DNA from: Opisthorchis felineus
Taxonomy: Eukaryota > Platyhelminthes > Trematoda > Opisthorchiida > Opisthorchiidae
Assembly (NCBI GenBank): GCA_004794785.1
Contig: SJOL01006484.1
Location: 527,776 to 591,775 of the forward strand
DNA: 64,000 nucleotides
Direction: 5' to 3'
The notes beneath the pieces are model-generated. The model was not told the DNA's origin, did no database searches, and worked only from the letters and a program-made list of their open reading frames with translations. Positions 10,685 through 23,325 of this stretch are shown piece after piece. The translations under genes were made by a program, and so were the position numbers. Numbering within the stretch: position 1 is the first letter of the stretch; the number at the start of each line of letters is the position of its first letter.

Positions 10685-13195
10685 CAGTTTTCTGAAGCAC
10701 ATCAATGCTATTGCGGTCGAAGTACATCTTAATCTTCGTTCCATCACTACGCTACACTATTTGTGGAAGTTCCATTTAGATCTAAGCTCCATCCATTCAG
10801 GCAACTAAGCATAGAATCCCAGTTGTCTATTCTCTGGGTCAGTGTCAAACAAGGCTGGAGAATGCACACTTATGCATTCCATTTATTTAAACAGAAAATA
10901 TGTGATAATAACATCGTTTCTGACTATAAAGTGTATGTGCACCTGAATTTTTATGGCATCAGAAATTCGAGTTATTCGGGTTCCTAGCGGTGAACTGTCT
11001 GGGGCATTCGAAGACAATTCTTAACCTTCGAAGAGAACACTCTGAGGAGGGACTACCCAGCGGAGTACACCGATTTCCATTGGTTGTTTGAAGCTCTGAT
11101 TAAACTTCACAATTGTTGGGAGACCAATACTTAACTCAGAACACTGACTAACTTCTACGGAACTATGGTCGAAACCTTTTTCAGAAGGGACTAACGGGTC
11201 ATTCGTTTTGCTTTCCCAGTGTGTGGTTGCAATTTCAGTAGACTTTCTTGGGTTAATGCAAATCAAACGGGAACCTTCTGCGAGCCCATGTATTAGTTTG
11301 TTTTTCGCTCAAACATTATATATGGGAGCAACATTGTATCACATCCGGCCATTAGCTTTACTCAATATCTCATTCCTTCTGACCCCATCCAGAGTTTTCG
11401 TCACCTTTTTGGCCTTTACACTGGTAGAACTTTTTGGGTTTTGGAGTTCGAGCCAGGAGCAATAACCTACACTAACCCCTGCTTTCTACGACTTTTGCCA
11501 CGCCATAGTCAACAAGGTTGATTCTCCTGGTTTGTGCCCCATTGACCTGTCTCACTACATCCTCTGAGTCAACCTGAATCTATTATATTGCAGTGATAAT
11601 TGCTAGTGGCGTTGAACTTTGCTCTAAGAAGTAAATTTATTTTGTTAGTTGTCTATATTTAGTTCTAATGGTTTCATCCTGGCGGCGCCAAATGTAAGAA
11701 TAGACTATCTTGGAATGGTCTATCTAGAGGGAAGCACATACATTTCAAGGCCGATAGGACGTCCGACTGATTACATCAAGTCGATCGATAGGCGGGACCG
11801 TACGTATCATACGGTGCAGCAATTATTTTGGATGCTCCTGTATCCCAACATTTGAAAAAAGACATGCGCTTCTGATGAATTCTTTTGTGCGGAATGAATC
11901 AGACAAGCTGGGAACCGCTCAATGTCCGAAAATTGTGTGGGTCCACCATGAGTGTGAACACAGTGCGGAAGCTACCACCCGATGATTCGGTGCACTGAAC
12001 GTCACTGTTCGGAAAACGTTAAAATCGTGGTCTCGTTGAATTCGTGGACTCCATTGGAATTTTTTAGCGTGACGTATCGGCTTGAATATTTTTGATGCGT
12101 GCATCAGTTTCCCGTACATTTGTACCAACTTATAGTGTCCCATCAGTTTATACTTTTATTCGATGGGTTTGTCAGAATTTGAGAGTCAAATTTTACAGCT
12201 GCCGTTGTTTGCATTAACTTCGAGAGATCACTATGATTACTGGTTCCGCGTGCGTTGCGCTCACCATAGAAAGAACAGTAAACTACTTTGTAGATCCTAA
12301 TGAATTATTTTTTCTATGATGAGCAATAATTCAGTCCACCGATGACTGTCCCGAACAAAAAAACCTGACCATAAAACTTAGTGAGTTTGGTATATTTCGC
12401 TTAACTTTTTGAGGAGTGAACAGAAAATACTCGCTTACGGCTGGAGACACTTTCTAAAAATCCTAAAATATGTAGCCCTAGTAAAGGTAGCACGACGAAT
12501 ATGTGACTGTAAAATAATTGATGAGCTCTGTACTCCAGTCTGGCAATATGACCTCAACCAGTAGCTCTCCCATCCGTCCCAGTATTTCTACTCATTGACG
12601 TTTTCATTCCACTCAAGTTACCCAATTCAAGAACAGCAGGAGACACTTAACCAAAAGTACAGGAGAGTATAAAACGTTACAAAGAATATAAAGTGGAGGA
12701 GAAATGATTATGAGCCTGTTTGACACCCGAAAATCTAACAATAATTTATGCAATACATAGTGGAATATTCATGAAACTGCAGTTGGTTTGATAGGGCCGA
12801 CTTCTAGGACACCAAAAAAATTATAAAGGCATAAAAACTGTAATTTGACCTATAGTCCTCCGAAGAATCCAAGCAAAATTAGATACACATAAAGCAATTT
12901 ATCGTAAAGCGATTTACCAGCACTGTCCACTGGACCTTATTTCAGTAACACTCTCAGTTGATTATGAGCAAAAGTCATGTATAGGGAGCAGTCCTTTCAT
13001 ATCAGAATGGTTGAATTTAGTTTGAAATCAGTGCTCTATGTGGTTTAGAAAAACACGAAAACAAAAGGAAGTCATATGACTAGTTTGGGACACAGTGATA
13101 AAAAGGTTAGTACTGAATCAAAATTGTAGTAGCTCTTTATATCCGATATCGGAGTACAAACTGAGAAGTGTCGGGTATCTAGGATACGGCTACCA

Positions 13196-13395
13196 ACAAA
13201 AAAAAACAATCTTTTGGCTGTAACACCCTTTCGGCGCTTAGCTGCCATGCTACCTGAATGAGACTTGAGGGCTGATATAGTGCCGGGTTGCCCAAGCCTA
13301 GATAGAAGCAGCTGAGTTGCTGAGGTTGGATTCAAATCACGGACCTTTCGGTCAGTAAGTTCATAGCTAAACCACTGGGCTATCTCGGGCTCTAT
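13196..13395 (-). repeat. tRNA-derived SINE, family A
   Basis: On the minus strand the head reads GAGATAGCCCAGTGGTTTAG (box A-like) and then GTCCGTGATTTGAATCC (box B-like). The body runs through GGGCAACCCGGCACTATATC and ends GGTGTTACAGCC, followed by a T-rich end (A-rich on plus). The box B is more mutated than in the copies at 17.8 and 50.2 kb. Confidence 0.8.
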
Positions 13396-14098
13396 CACTC
13401 GGATACATACCAGTTAACTATGCCTTTGCCAACTAAGACGAGCTGTTATGTAAATTATTAAGATATTAAGAATGGTAAGCAGTTTCCGTTTTAAGGAGAA
13501 TTACTTCTTTTTGTTCCAGCTTGATTGTGCTATTTGCTGTTTTGAAGAAAGTGTTTATTTAAAACTTCACACCCTATCAGAGATTACGGTAGCGAAAAAT
13601 GAGTCAAGTGATCTATTGGTACCAAATAAGCTCAGTTTTACAGATAAAGTGATTAAATTTGATAGTGTTTTGTGCATCGTTCTTCGTTTGAAGAAATCAA
13701 ATTAATTTCTATACCACGTGATGTTCTTGATTCAGGGTTATTCGGAGTGAAGAACCAAGTCTTTTTCCTCGCAAAATTAAATTACACCGGATAGCGTCGG
13801 TCGCAAATGTTTCCACACGTTCATACTGATAACGAATTGAGTGTTCAAATTCTAGACTAGGGAGTCGTTGATATGTTCAGTCAGTTTGCCGATTTTCTTG
13901 CTATTGTTTCGGCGTTTGCATTCCAAAATCCTCAAGATCGGTCACGAAACATTTGCGCGCAAATTGCCCAGCTAGACAAGTAGATTAACGGCTACCTGAT
14001 CTACAGCCAATTAGCGAACCCGAGCTGCCAATAATTCAACAGATTGCCGATGAACTGTTATTTTCCACTAAGCGAAAAAAGAGACAGCTGCAACCTAC

Positions 14099-14373
14099 CT
14101 CGTTTCAGTTCAGGTGAGACATCGGGCAACCGGTGTATTGATGTGCAGTTCCAACGTCGATCAGCAAAAGCCTTTGGACAGTGATAACCAACGGCATGGG
14201 CGGCACGGAGTACAGCCAACATTGCATAGCCAAAACGGGGATGGTTGCAGAATCGGGTCTGACGCCGCCGTAGACCGAGTTCAGTTGAGGCTGTGTGGCA
14301 TTCCGCACTGGTGAACCTATCGGCTGTTGTGTCGGGCGGATGATCTGCACTCCTTGGAAGACGATAGATTCCC
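14099..14373 (-). CDS. Wnt ligand (Wnt11-like), internal exon with the RWNC block
   Basis: The frame reads from a ttcag acceptor (exon starting G-GGA-ATC) to CTG-AAA-CGA-G/gtaggt, giving 91 full codons. Its C-terminal half is clearly Wnt: four Cys are spaced as in the family (residues 25, 42, 65 and 76), and KAFADRRWNCTSI (67-79) matches the AFADxRWNCSS block. NCT (75-77) is an N-glycosylation sequon within that block. The spacing PELKRG just before the splice site corresponds to the L-(D/E)-x-ERG end of this exon in Wnt11. The first 20 residues are poorly conserved, so the exact acceptor is less sure than the donor. A signal-peptide exon is needed upstream (above 14373) but was not recognised. 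The phase (two nucleotides donated in, one out) fits the following exon exactly. Confidence 0.92.
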
Positions 14374-14663
14374 CTGAACATGTAGTAAAGAAAATTGGTG
14401 TGAATATAGGTAGTCCCTAAAATTGTAGACATCTATTGTGGTAGTACAACTGTCAACTAACGACCTCTGAACTGGGTAAACTACCAATATGAGGGTGACA
14501 TATTCCCCATAAGAAAGACTGTCATGGGAACTAAAATATATGTCAGGTCCCTAATGGGACGACAAAAATAAACCAATTACCTACGGTCCCTGCTCTTGCC
14601 TGCCGAATAATGGGGCGCTCTCTAAAAAGTAGCTGAGGCGTCGACTTACACTCTCTTAGATGG

Positions 14664-14887
14664 ACTATGGTATGTAACACATTATGCAACTATATTATAC
14701 CGTGGTGTGCTTTGCTACGCTTCACTGCACTATACCGTACTTTACTATAGCACACTATAGTATAGCATACTATATTATAACGTGCCAAACCTTACCATAC
14801 TATACTATACTCACACCACACTATGCGATATTATGTCGTGCTAGGCTATGGCATAGCGTTTCACACTACTCCACTGTACTATGCCTG
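14664..14887. repeat. Degenerate period-5 tandem repeat (CTATA/CCATA type)
   Basis: The region breaks into successive 5-mers such as CTATA, CCATA, ACTAT and TGCTA over more than 200 bases, with many point changes. The clearest stretch is near 14800-14820 (CCATA, CTATA, CTATA, CTCAC). A similar tract occurs at 51236-51312. The degeneracy suggests an old minisatellite. Confidence 0.65.
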
Positions 14888-16721
14888 GTTGAGATCAGCT
14901 GGATTAAGAGGAAGTATTTGCTAGCGACCCAATCTAACTTGTCCTATGGTCAGTAAGTGTGCCTCAGCTGATATTAACGGGTTGAAAAGAGGAAATGTTT
15001 GGACCAAGTCTCATGTGCAAAACCATGCGCTCAAATGACTACTCACGATATTTTATCGACGTTGAGTGTGTCGCTCATTGTTTCAGAATTGACGTTTAGT
15101 AATAGTGACACTTGGCCAGTGTGTTCCTAAAGGAGAGCACTTGTTGGATTTTGCACAATCTTGCTTGTTCCCCTCTTCAAACTGTCCTGGGAGCGTGCAG
15201 CACATCTACTTAACGATGTTTAGGGTTCATGAACCCTCAGACTTTTCTTCTAGTAGGTGCGCAGGGCCCTATTTGATCTGTGTAGACATTTTTCCTCTCA
15301 TATGGTACCGATCAAGCTCCAAGCAGTTTATTCGGTGCATAACGTTTCAACACTTTCCCTTCGCTGTCCCGTTTTTCGGTAAGTAAATCCATGTTTTCAA
15401 GGAAACATTCAGCTGCCACTAAAATTCCTTTAGGTTTTCGTAGTCAAATATGTTTTTTGTACGAAAAAGGAGCCGCCTAATCTTATTGTTACCGCTGCTG
15501 TCAGAAGTTCCTTTATTCAAACTTTATTGGGTGTCCGTTGTGTTTTTTCAAATGGGTAAATTTCCTTTACTTCGCTGCCTTTTGCTGCTCCGAAATGCGT
15601 CTCTTTGCTCACGAATAGGGTTTGCATGCAACTTTTCCCATGCTCTATTTAGAAGTTACTATGGTCATCTAGTAAACACTGTGCGTGTCTTTCTTCGATG
15701 TCCACGAATTTCAAGAGTACCGTACGTAGTCCTGCTTAGTGATACACCCCATTCTAATTTGATAGTAAGACTGATGTCTGAAACTTTCGTTTTGCACTCT
15801 GGTCCACTCTTTAGTGGCGAGAATGTCACCTGCATAAAATATACAGAACTTGAGGCTTGGAGAGCTTTATGGATGGAAACTGACCGCAAGGCCAACCGAC
15901 CGAAAAACAGGAATGGGTAAGGAGACAAGCAAAAAATGCACTAAAACTCAAAATATCTAGAAGTCGAAATGTCATCGAGGCACAATCCAATCAGAAGACC
16001 CGCTATTCAACAGGATGCTAACCAATCAACTAGTAACGAGTAATCAAGGTTGATTTGAGTGAATAGCCTTGATTAACACACTCCGTGCAACTTTACACCG
16101 ACGATGTCATTCCGAATAATGCTAAATCGTTTGCCCACCTCAGTAAACAAATCAATGGTCACCCCCAAAACATGGACTGTCGACTGCAAAGTAATTGCGC
16201 TTCAATGCCATTCTCCAGTGGATGGGAGAAATTTGCGAAATTCGATGACTGCTCCAGCACAGATCTCAGATGTGATAGAAGTAGACCCGGACTATATCAA
16301 CTGGTCAGAATAACTAAAACACGCATGAAAACGTGTCGGTATACTCCGCTTCGTCAAACACTTAGGAACTCACCACCAAAGTGACCAACATAAGAGTATG
16401 TCAGGGGCCAGCTGGAACGCACATAGTTCCTTTGCGGAACACATCATCCAGAGGGTTGCCGGAATCTCCTGAATAGCTCACAACCGGTTCCACCCTCCCC
16501 GAGTTTTCGGCAACCATGTGTTCTACATGTACCCATATTGGACGCAATTCGCGATGTACACTCATTTTCGAAATAGTTTGGTTTCAGTGGCAGATTCAAC
16601 TGAAAATCGGCTGAATCTCTCGTGTATGCTGTCCTTCTTCATCTCAGTGTGTTGCATAAGGCTGCCTCATGCTTCGGGTGGTACAATATTCGAGATGTCA
16701 TAGTACATTGCCAAGATGAAA
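14888..16721. other. No recognised feature
   Basis: The longest frame is 15450-15920 (plus, 156 codons), hydrophobic at its start and without a recognisable domain. An inverted trace of the foldback second module (GGCTGAATCTCTCGTGTATG) lies near 16608-16627. The missing Wnt signal-peptide exon could lie here but was not identified. Confidence 0.4.
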
Positions 16722-16826
16722 CACACTACTCTTGAAGTTGCTGGAAAAGCTTCGACAGCCCACCACCGATTCCCCTTCTTGGCGCTCACCAGGTAGATGC
16801 AGTCCCTTAGTTTCTATCAACCTCGT
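16722..16826 (+). repeat. Foldback/MITE-like repeat, left half
   Basis: The copy shows CACTACTCTTGAAGTTGCTG, then TTCGACAGCCCACCACCGAT, CCCCTTCTTGGCGCTCACC and AGGTAGATGCAGTCCC. These are the ordered blocks of the family's left arm. No matching right arm follows. Confidence 0.7.
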
Positions 16827-17759
16827 GTTTTACACTGTTCCTAGTTTTCCTAGGAAGAGTAGAATGAAAGCAGTAATAGCCAACCAATGCATAGCTGGAC
16901 AAACAAGTGATTAGGTTGCCTCTCAGAGAAACAAACATTGCAATGTCAAGCCCAGTTTGGATCCAACTACTGGCAGAATTAAAGGGGAAGTATTTTAAAT
17001 TTCGTTTAAGTTTGAGTAACTTAGTCCACAATAAGATGACCCAAAACCCGCTGAATACTGTACAATGACCAACGAAAGGTCTTAAGGATACAGATGATAA
17101 GATATTACGAGAACAATATGACGGTTGTCATGCAAAATACTCGAAATGGTCATCATTAATCATTCCAGGTAGTTCCACAGGCTTCTCAAGCACATGCTGC
17201 GTGAACTTTCATAAACCTGGACATCCGAACTCGCATAAATTTAAACCACATATGCGTAAAGCCGTGAATTTGTACCATCTGAAGCAGGCTGGCAGAATCG
17301 AAAAAGTTCCCACCAAATACCTCCACGACATTTGCTCCGTTATTGACGTCAAGTTGTTGATTGATTGCCTACGAACGCTGGCGATTATAACATTACCGTG
17401 GCATTCCGAACGTTAACCTTTCAGGTTTTGTACAACGAGAAGGATAGTAACGCTTTCCAGACGCTGCTAATCCGTACTTAGGTGCTTGTTCGGAAAATGA
17501 TAGAATTATTTTTTGTATCATGTTTCGAATTGTCTACATGATATTTCTAGTTTCTATTGACTCGCATAAACGGCGAAGTTGAAATAAAAACCCCAGAATA
17601 CCCTACAACTGTGTCAGATGATTAGGGAAACCCAGTCTTTAAGGAATCGGTGAAATTCATTAGACTTTAGTATGAGTCTCGTACTGTAGTTCACCGCCCA
17701 TTATTCAGTTAGTTGTGAAAAATTTATTTCAAGTGAAATATCGTTGAACTCAGTGATTG

Positions 17760-17945
17760 AAAAAAATCGTTCAGCTGTAACACCCATTTGGTGCCGAGCT
17801 GCCATGCCACCAGAAAGAAGCACGAGGGCTGGGATACTGCCACGTTGCCCAAACCTAGACAGAAATCGAGAGGCAAAGGTCGGGTTCGAACCACGGACCT
17901 TCCGGTCAGTAAATTCGCTTTAACCACTGAACCATCTCACCCCAG
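17760..17945 (-). repeat. tRNA-derived SINE, family A (best copy)
   Basis: On the minus strand it starts GGGGTGAGATGGTTCAGTGG (box A-like), then GGTCCGTGGTTCGAACCCG with a perfect box B core. The body passes through GGTTTGGGCAACGTGGCAG and CCAGCCCTCGTGCTTC and ends GGTGTTACAGCTGAACGA before a T-run. This is the least mutated of the three copies. Confidence 0.85.
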
Positions 17946-20835
17946 TGAGCTATCCCGCCACTCAGTGACTGATCACATACCGAATCTCTAGGGTGCCAAA
18001 AACGGCTCAAGTTTTGTGGAACGTTTCGTCACCGATTCGGTTAACCAGAACACCAAGTTCCATTGGTAAATTTTCGAGGATTCCGCAAAGTACGCCATAT
18101 GTTGCTGCTGTCGAAATTACGACAAGGCGGCTTGCTCGGATCCAGAAAATACAAAAAGCTGTCTTCCATGTTGTTGTAGGGTGATCTTTGGGCTCCGTCC
18201 AGGCGGTTTATTTACCTAATTAGCAATTGTGCTTATGTATTTCTCATCTTCCGTTGGTAGAGTTGTTAGAGTACTAGCTGCCTAACAGAGAACGGTCAGC
18301 TTTACGTGCGTTCTAAGCGACCCAACTGGCAAGCATATCAGACTGTGCGCGACTGGTTGTTGTCGGCTGTCAGTCACATGTTAAGTGTTCGCACTTGTGT
18401 ATGCAGCCTAATTTGCAACAGATCGAGTAAATTCGGTCGTCTTCTGACCACACTGTCCCCTAATTTCTGTTCATTTAGCAAAATTCTGCGTCCAGTACGC
18501 AATGCTTTGAAAACAGCAGCTCATTAGTTCGACAAACAGCTGTATAACCCCTATGGATACATTGCGAAACAACTCCGACTGTTCGGGGCCGCAATACGCT
18601 GGCTTTGCCGGCCGTGATTCGCTCCCCAGATGGAACGAAGCCGTTATTTTTGCGGCACACAAAGAGTGCCAAGAATGCATGCATGCAGCCACACACACAC
18701 AGACACTCAAGACCGAGCGCCTTAGCTAAATTTCCGATAACTACGTAGCGCCACAAATGGCGACAAATTAGCACCATGCGACCAGATGGTTACTTCGGTT
18801 AACGGCTGTTAATAATCTTCGGCATGATTGTAGGCCACTGCTTTCGTTGACTGTGTGTGGTCAATTTCGCCCCGTCGTTGTATGATCACACAGCCGGTTC
18901 TGATAGATAAAAAAATCACGCGATATCAAATGCGGTTACACTGATACATCACTGTGACACGTTTTCTGTCTGACTATGGCCAGGCGTAGTTGTTTTTCGA
19001 GAATTTCACGTAGCCTACATTAAGGGCTACACACGCCGTACTGTTTCATAATCACAGAAAAAACACGAGCCTTAATCCATAGGTCACCGTGCAAGGTCAG
19101 ATTTCACCTAATTTTGCCCCAAGGCTGGAAAGCATCTTGCTGAAGAAATTCCAGGTGGAACTGAACTAAAAGCCTATACAATATACTTCGAGGTATCTAT
19201 ATACACATTTATACAAGCACTTAAACTCTGCTGGGGTAAAACACAAAGATGGTGAGGAACGATGAGCATTCGAATGACCAGCGGCACCATGCGAAGCCAT
19301 CTGCTTCACTGAACAGATTACCCGACTTTCGGATAATAACCAATTATGTTGGTATCACAAGACAAAACCTTGAAAACCCTAGACCATCAAACATCTTGTG
19401 GCTACTTGCCAGTCAGATTGGAATTCACGTTTCTGCAGGTTCTGTTCCATAGTAAATATAACTATTCTTGGAAGACTCGTTGTTACAAATTGTTTTGTGG
19501 AAGAAATGCATGCTTTTTACTCAGGTTTGGCCATACTAGATACTAAATTATGCTGAACGCGGTGACAGAACAGCAATTCTCGGAATATCTATGATCTTAT
19601 CTTGTACGCGATATAACATTTCATCTACCTCAACTGACAAAATCGTACCAGTAAACTATGCCAAAACAGATATTCACGGAATTGTGATTATTTGCGGTCA
19701 AATCACAGTGTAAATGTGCCTTTTACTCTATCACCGTAATAATCGAAGTCTAAAAAAATGGATACTCACGAACGAAACAACTCAAGCGAAAAATTTAGCC
19801 TCCCTGGGTAGGAGAGCAGTGTACTGGGATTTTGGGATGACTTGAGGCAGGGGTTTCGAGTGAATGTGTACAGATTCAAGTTACAGCGTCCTTGGGTGTG
19901 TCCTGTGTTGACTGATGAAAGGCTGGGTTAGTGCATGTTGCTGACGGTAACGTTACAACAACTTGATCTGCTATGTGTACCTCAATACTGTACTGTACTG
20001 TTTGAAGAGTCCTGCTCTGAATCAGACGAACTCACGCAAATACCTGTTTTCCAGTTTTGGTTTCGCATCACACACATATCGATTAGTTGTGTTCTCGAAG
20101 TTGCCGTACAGTCCGCCACATAGATACTAGCATCGCTGCCTTGTGCGCAGGTAACTGATATCGCTGTTATCACATAGTTGGAGGTAGGCACACTTCCTGC
20201 GTCAAAGTTCGACGTCATGGCTAATAGGAGTTTGTCTGTGAACACACGCCCAGGTAAACAACAGCGGTTTGCGACAGAATTCAAATCCAAATACATGCGG
20301 TCTGTTTTCTTATCCTACTTCCATCATTTCATTTTAACTGAATCCAGTCTCCTACGACTGACAAAGACTAGATCCCTTTCTATAACGCAGGAACAGCAAG
20401 CAAGAAATCATAAAAGTTTGAAAACCCGGAATTGTGTTACGTATTGTGATGCTGACTGTTGGTCAGCGGCGATAGAATGTTTGCGTTGTCGTCTGAAGAG
20501 ATTCCAACCTATCCAGTTGACTCAAAATCTTCTGGATAGGATTAAGCCATCTCAGTAGGCAGCTAGGCAAATGTGAATACTGTGTTTATTCAGCGAGCAA
20601 ATATCGATGGTTTCCGGCAACTCCAAAAAGAGTTGGTTTTCCATGGGATCTGTTATTTATATTGCAGCCTAGCAAGGCGTTGTGTCTTACTAATGCCTAT
20701 TGGCGTTCACAGTCAAAATAAATAGAACGTTTCCGTACGAAGAATAGTCGCATCGGCGTAAAAAACGATTCTTCTAGCATAGCACGAATGATCTTTGCCT
20801 GAAGTGATCCTTATAAAGGGAAGAGACTTTACGGA
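17946..20835. other. No recognised gene; short (CA)n and a weak tRNA-like head
   Basis: A short CA tract is at about 18690-18708. Around 18254-18312 the sequence GTTGGTAGAGTTGTTAGAG resembles a tRNA 5' half, but no convincing box B follows. Frames at 18475-18777 (minus), 19982-20296 (minus) and 20178-20558 (plus) show no known domain. Confidence 0.35.
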
Positions 20836-21025
20836 ACTCATAACTTATAGGGTTACTGAAAACTCTTCGACAGCCCGTGACCGGTTTCGTCCTTCTTGAG
20901 GCTCTTAAGGTAGAGGCGGTCCCCGAGTTTCCTCCAAACTTACCATAAATGAGAAATCCCGCTGGGACTATGTTTAGTCTTCCGTTAAAACCAGATTAGT
21001 TTGCAAATGAGTGCATTTCGTGACA
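20836..21025 (+). repeat. Foldback/MITE-like repeat, left arm plus second module
   Basis: The left arm is seen as ATAGGGTTACTGAAAACTC, TTCGACAGCCCGTGACCGG, TTCTTGAGGCTC and GCGGTCCCCGAGTTTCC. The second module follows: GTCTTCCGTTAAAACCAGA and TTAGTTTGCAAATGAGTGC. The right arm is absent between them. Confidence 0.7.
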
Positions 21026-22914
21026 AGACACTTCTTTACTAAATGAGTATTCGTCTTGGTTCAATTTATCCTAGTATTATACACGTGATGATCCAACCAC
21101 CTACTTTTTACGAGTAATTATCATATTATTACTCTGTTCCACTATAGCATGCCCACGAATGCGTGCTGCGTATTTCCGTGAGAAACTTACCCACCTCCGG
21201 GATGGACCCCTTTTCTCTGAATACCATCTTTATAGGGTATTCCTCATCTATTCGAATGCAAAGACCATACCCTGTGAGAGTATGCTCTTTATATGGGGGC
21301 CTTTTTTGGGAAGGACTGCAGTGGTGATAGCTAATGAGGCCGTTATTTGACAGAGTGTGTTCAAACAAGCGCACACACACCCATGCAGTTACACGTATGT
21401 TGATGCGCAACATCAATTCATATAGCAGACGTGAAGCGTATCAGCGGCCACCTTGTTAAGAAAAGATTGTGTTATTAGATTTAACCAAATGCATTTCAGA
21501 CATACCACCGCGAAACTTGAGGAGCTCAGAATATGATCTCTTACTCGGGGACGTTTTCTTCTGCAGAAAGTTCTCTATTCTCCCGAAACTAAACCGGGCT
21601 GTTCGCCACCGAAATTCACGTAGGAGCAGGGTGCATGTTCCTGTGGAGACTTAGCCACACATCTGGTTGTTTGTGTTAGTTGAGTAGCCTAATGAACGTT
21701 CGTGTCACGCTACCCAAAATGCTTTTTCAAATTATGACCCTTGAAGCCATTTCGTGTCCTGCCGGCTAACTGGAATTTTCCTGCTGAGGTCACATCATGA
21801 CAAAACCCAAATAGATACACTGTAAGCTACGGTTTATCCACATGAACCACGCGACATGAAAAACATTTAAACTGTTCCGACGTGCACCGATAGTAGGTGA
21901 ACTAGGTTGTCCACATAACTCGAATAGTACTGCCATTTAACTGAGTCCATGAACCTTGAGGGACGGAACTAAATGTGTGACACGTTACCGTCATAAATTT
22001 GTCGTCCGAGTGCACTCGCCTAATGGAGAATGTCTAGCCATCGGCTCACCTACTATGACACGTCGACTTGGGGTTCCCATAACCGATTGCGTTGTTTCAA
22101 CAGTAGTTTCGACCCTCATGTGAAGAATAGGGTTGTATTTTTTGGGCTCAAAAGTGCTTGTGGCTTGGCTTAGCTTTCCACTGTTTCCCGCTTTCCAACA
22201 TGGCCCTACGTGGTAAAGTCAGCTAAGCTGCTTGGTTTGCTGATGGTTTGGAATAACTTAATGATCTATACGGCGGATGTGTTTGGTCATGCTGCAGGTA
22301 GAGGTTTCCTGGGGCGACTAGATCCTAGAGAGCTCTCAGTTAGATTGATAAACAATATGCACGACCTGAGATACGTAAGCATCCCGTAGGAATACACATG
22401 CGTCCCACATCGATGTGCATTTCTGCAAATAGTACAGATTTTTTATAGAAAAGGTAAAGATTTGCCTGATAACTTTTCTATTCTTGTATCTGGGATGGTT
22501 CTGTATTTTGGTTAGTCGAAAAAAGGGAAAATCCGAATAATCCCCAAACATATTACGCTACCAGGATCCTCTTGACCATTTCCCTCCCTGCATGAAAAGC
22601 ACAATGTTTCGTGCATGTTTTCATTCCACGCGTCATAAGTTTTAGAAGAGCGAAGCTGTACTGCATCAATTCGTGGGAATTAAACTGATTACTATATTGG
22701 CCTGTTCGGAGCAATCGATCTCAGTGCTATCCTCGATGGACTGGATTTATGAAGCGTAGGTAAGGTATAACCCTGCATTCTTGTGCACAGTCGAAAGAGA
22801 AATTCATACTGTGCCGAATATATCGAATACTCCCCTGATAGTTACCCGTCTAACTACGTTCAGTACATGTTGTCAAAACCTCTTGAACAAGGTGAAATGT
22901 GTCCATGTTCACGC
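21026..22914. other. No recognised feature
   Basis: Open frames here are all under 100 codons. There is a short CA-rich patch near 21370. I see no coding family, RNA gene or repeat copy that I can support. Confidence 0.4.
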
Positions 22915-23070
22915 AACCCACAAGGTTGCTGAAAATTCTTCGACAGCCCACGACCGATCTCGCTCATCTTATGGCTCAGCTGGTAGGCACAATCCCCGAA
23001 ATTTCGTCAACCCTACGTACTACTTGAACCCAAATTGGACGGACGTCGAAAAATAGTCTCACTTGCACCC
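22915..23070 (+). repeat. Foldback/MITE-like repeat with partial right arm
   Basis: The left arm is ACAAGGTTGCTGAAAATTC, TTCGACAGCCCACGACCGAT. GGTAGGCACAATCCCCGAAA is at the centre. The right side, AAATTGGACGGACGTCGAAAAATAG, is a degraded inverted copy of the TTCGACAGCCCACGACC block. Confidence 0.7.
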
Positions 23071-23161
23071 TAATCTGTTTCTGACAGCTGACTCAACTGA
23101 ATCCATCTCATTCTCCGGTTTATAAGCGTCCTCTTTAAGTAGAACATAAGGTATACTTAAT

Positions 23162-23325
23162 GCACTACTCATAAGGTTGCTGAAAATTTTTCGACAGCCC
23201 ACGACCGGTTTCGCCCTTCTTGGGGCTCATCAAGTTGTCGGAAAATCGGGGACTGCGCCTACCTAATGAATCCCAAGAAGGCCAGAATTGGACGTGGGTT
23301 GTCAAAGAGTTTCTGACTCCGTATG
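23162..23325 (+). repeat. Foldback/MITE-like repeat with both arms (reference copy)
   Basis: The left arm starts CACTACTCATAAGGTTGCTG and runs through GACAGCCCACGACCGG and CCCTTCTTGGGGCTCATCA. The right half, read on the minus strand, gives ATGACTCATACGGAG, GACAACCCACGTCCAATTC and GGCCTTCTTGGGATTCATTA. The two arms therefore pair over about 75-80 bases with scattered mismatches. No transposase is encoded, as expected for a non-autonomous element. Confidence 0.8.

Larger units (their letters stand above)
7359..14098 (-). other. Wnt intron (6740 nt) between the two recognised exons
   Basis: Read on the minus strand, it begins with gtaggt after AAA-CGA-G and ends with tttcaacag. It is a phase 1 intron, and the two flanks complete a Gly codon. 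This matches the position where Wnt11 genes are split, just before TRE. Three SINE insertions lie inside (9346-9550, 10476-10684, 13196-13395). The remaining sequence, including open frames at 8379-8849 (plus) and 8570-8947 (minus), shows no known domain. Confidence 0.88.

Noticed and set aside
17760..17945. tRNA gene
   Set aside because: Boxes A and B are good, but the anticodon and acceptor stems do not pair and the same sequence recurs with a non-tRNA body; it is a SINE.
18254..18312. tRNA-like 5' half
   Set aside because: No convincing box B or T arm follows, and no copy was found for comparison.
18475..18777. 100-codon minus frame starting with a hydrophobic Cys-rich segment
   Set aside because: The Cys-rich part is a CA repeat in translation; no domain or splice context supports it.
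19982..20296. 104-codon minus frame that looks like an extracellular protein segment
   Set aside because: No known domain and no clear paired splice sites; not enough evidence for an exon.
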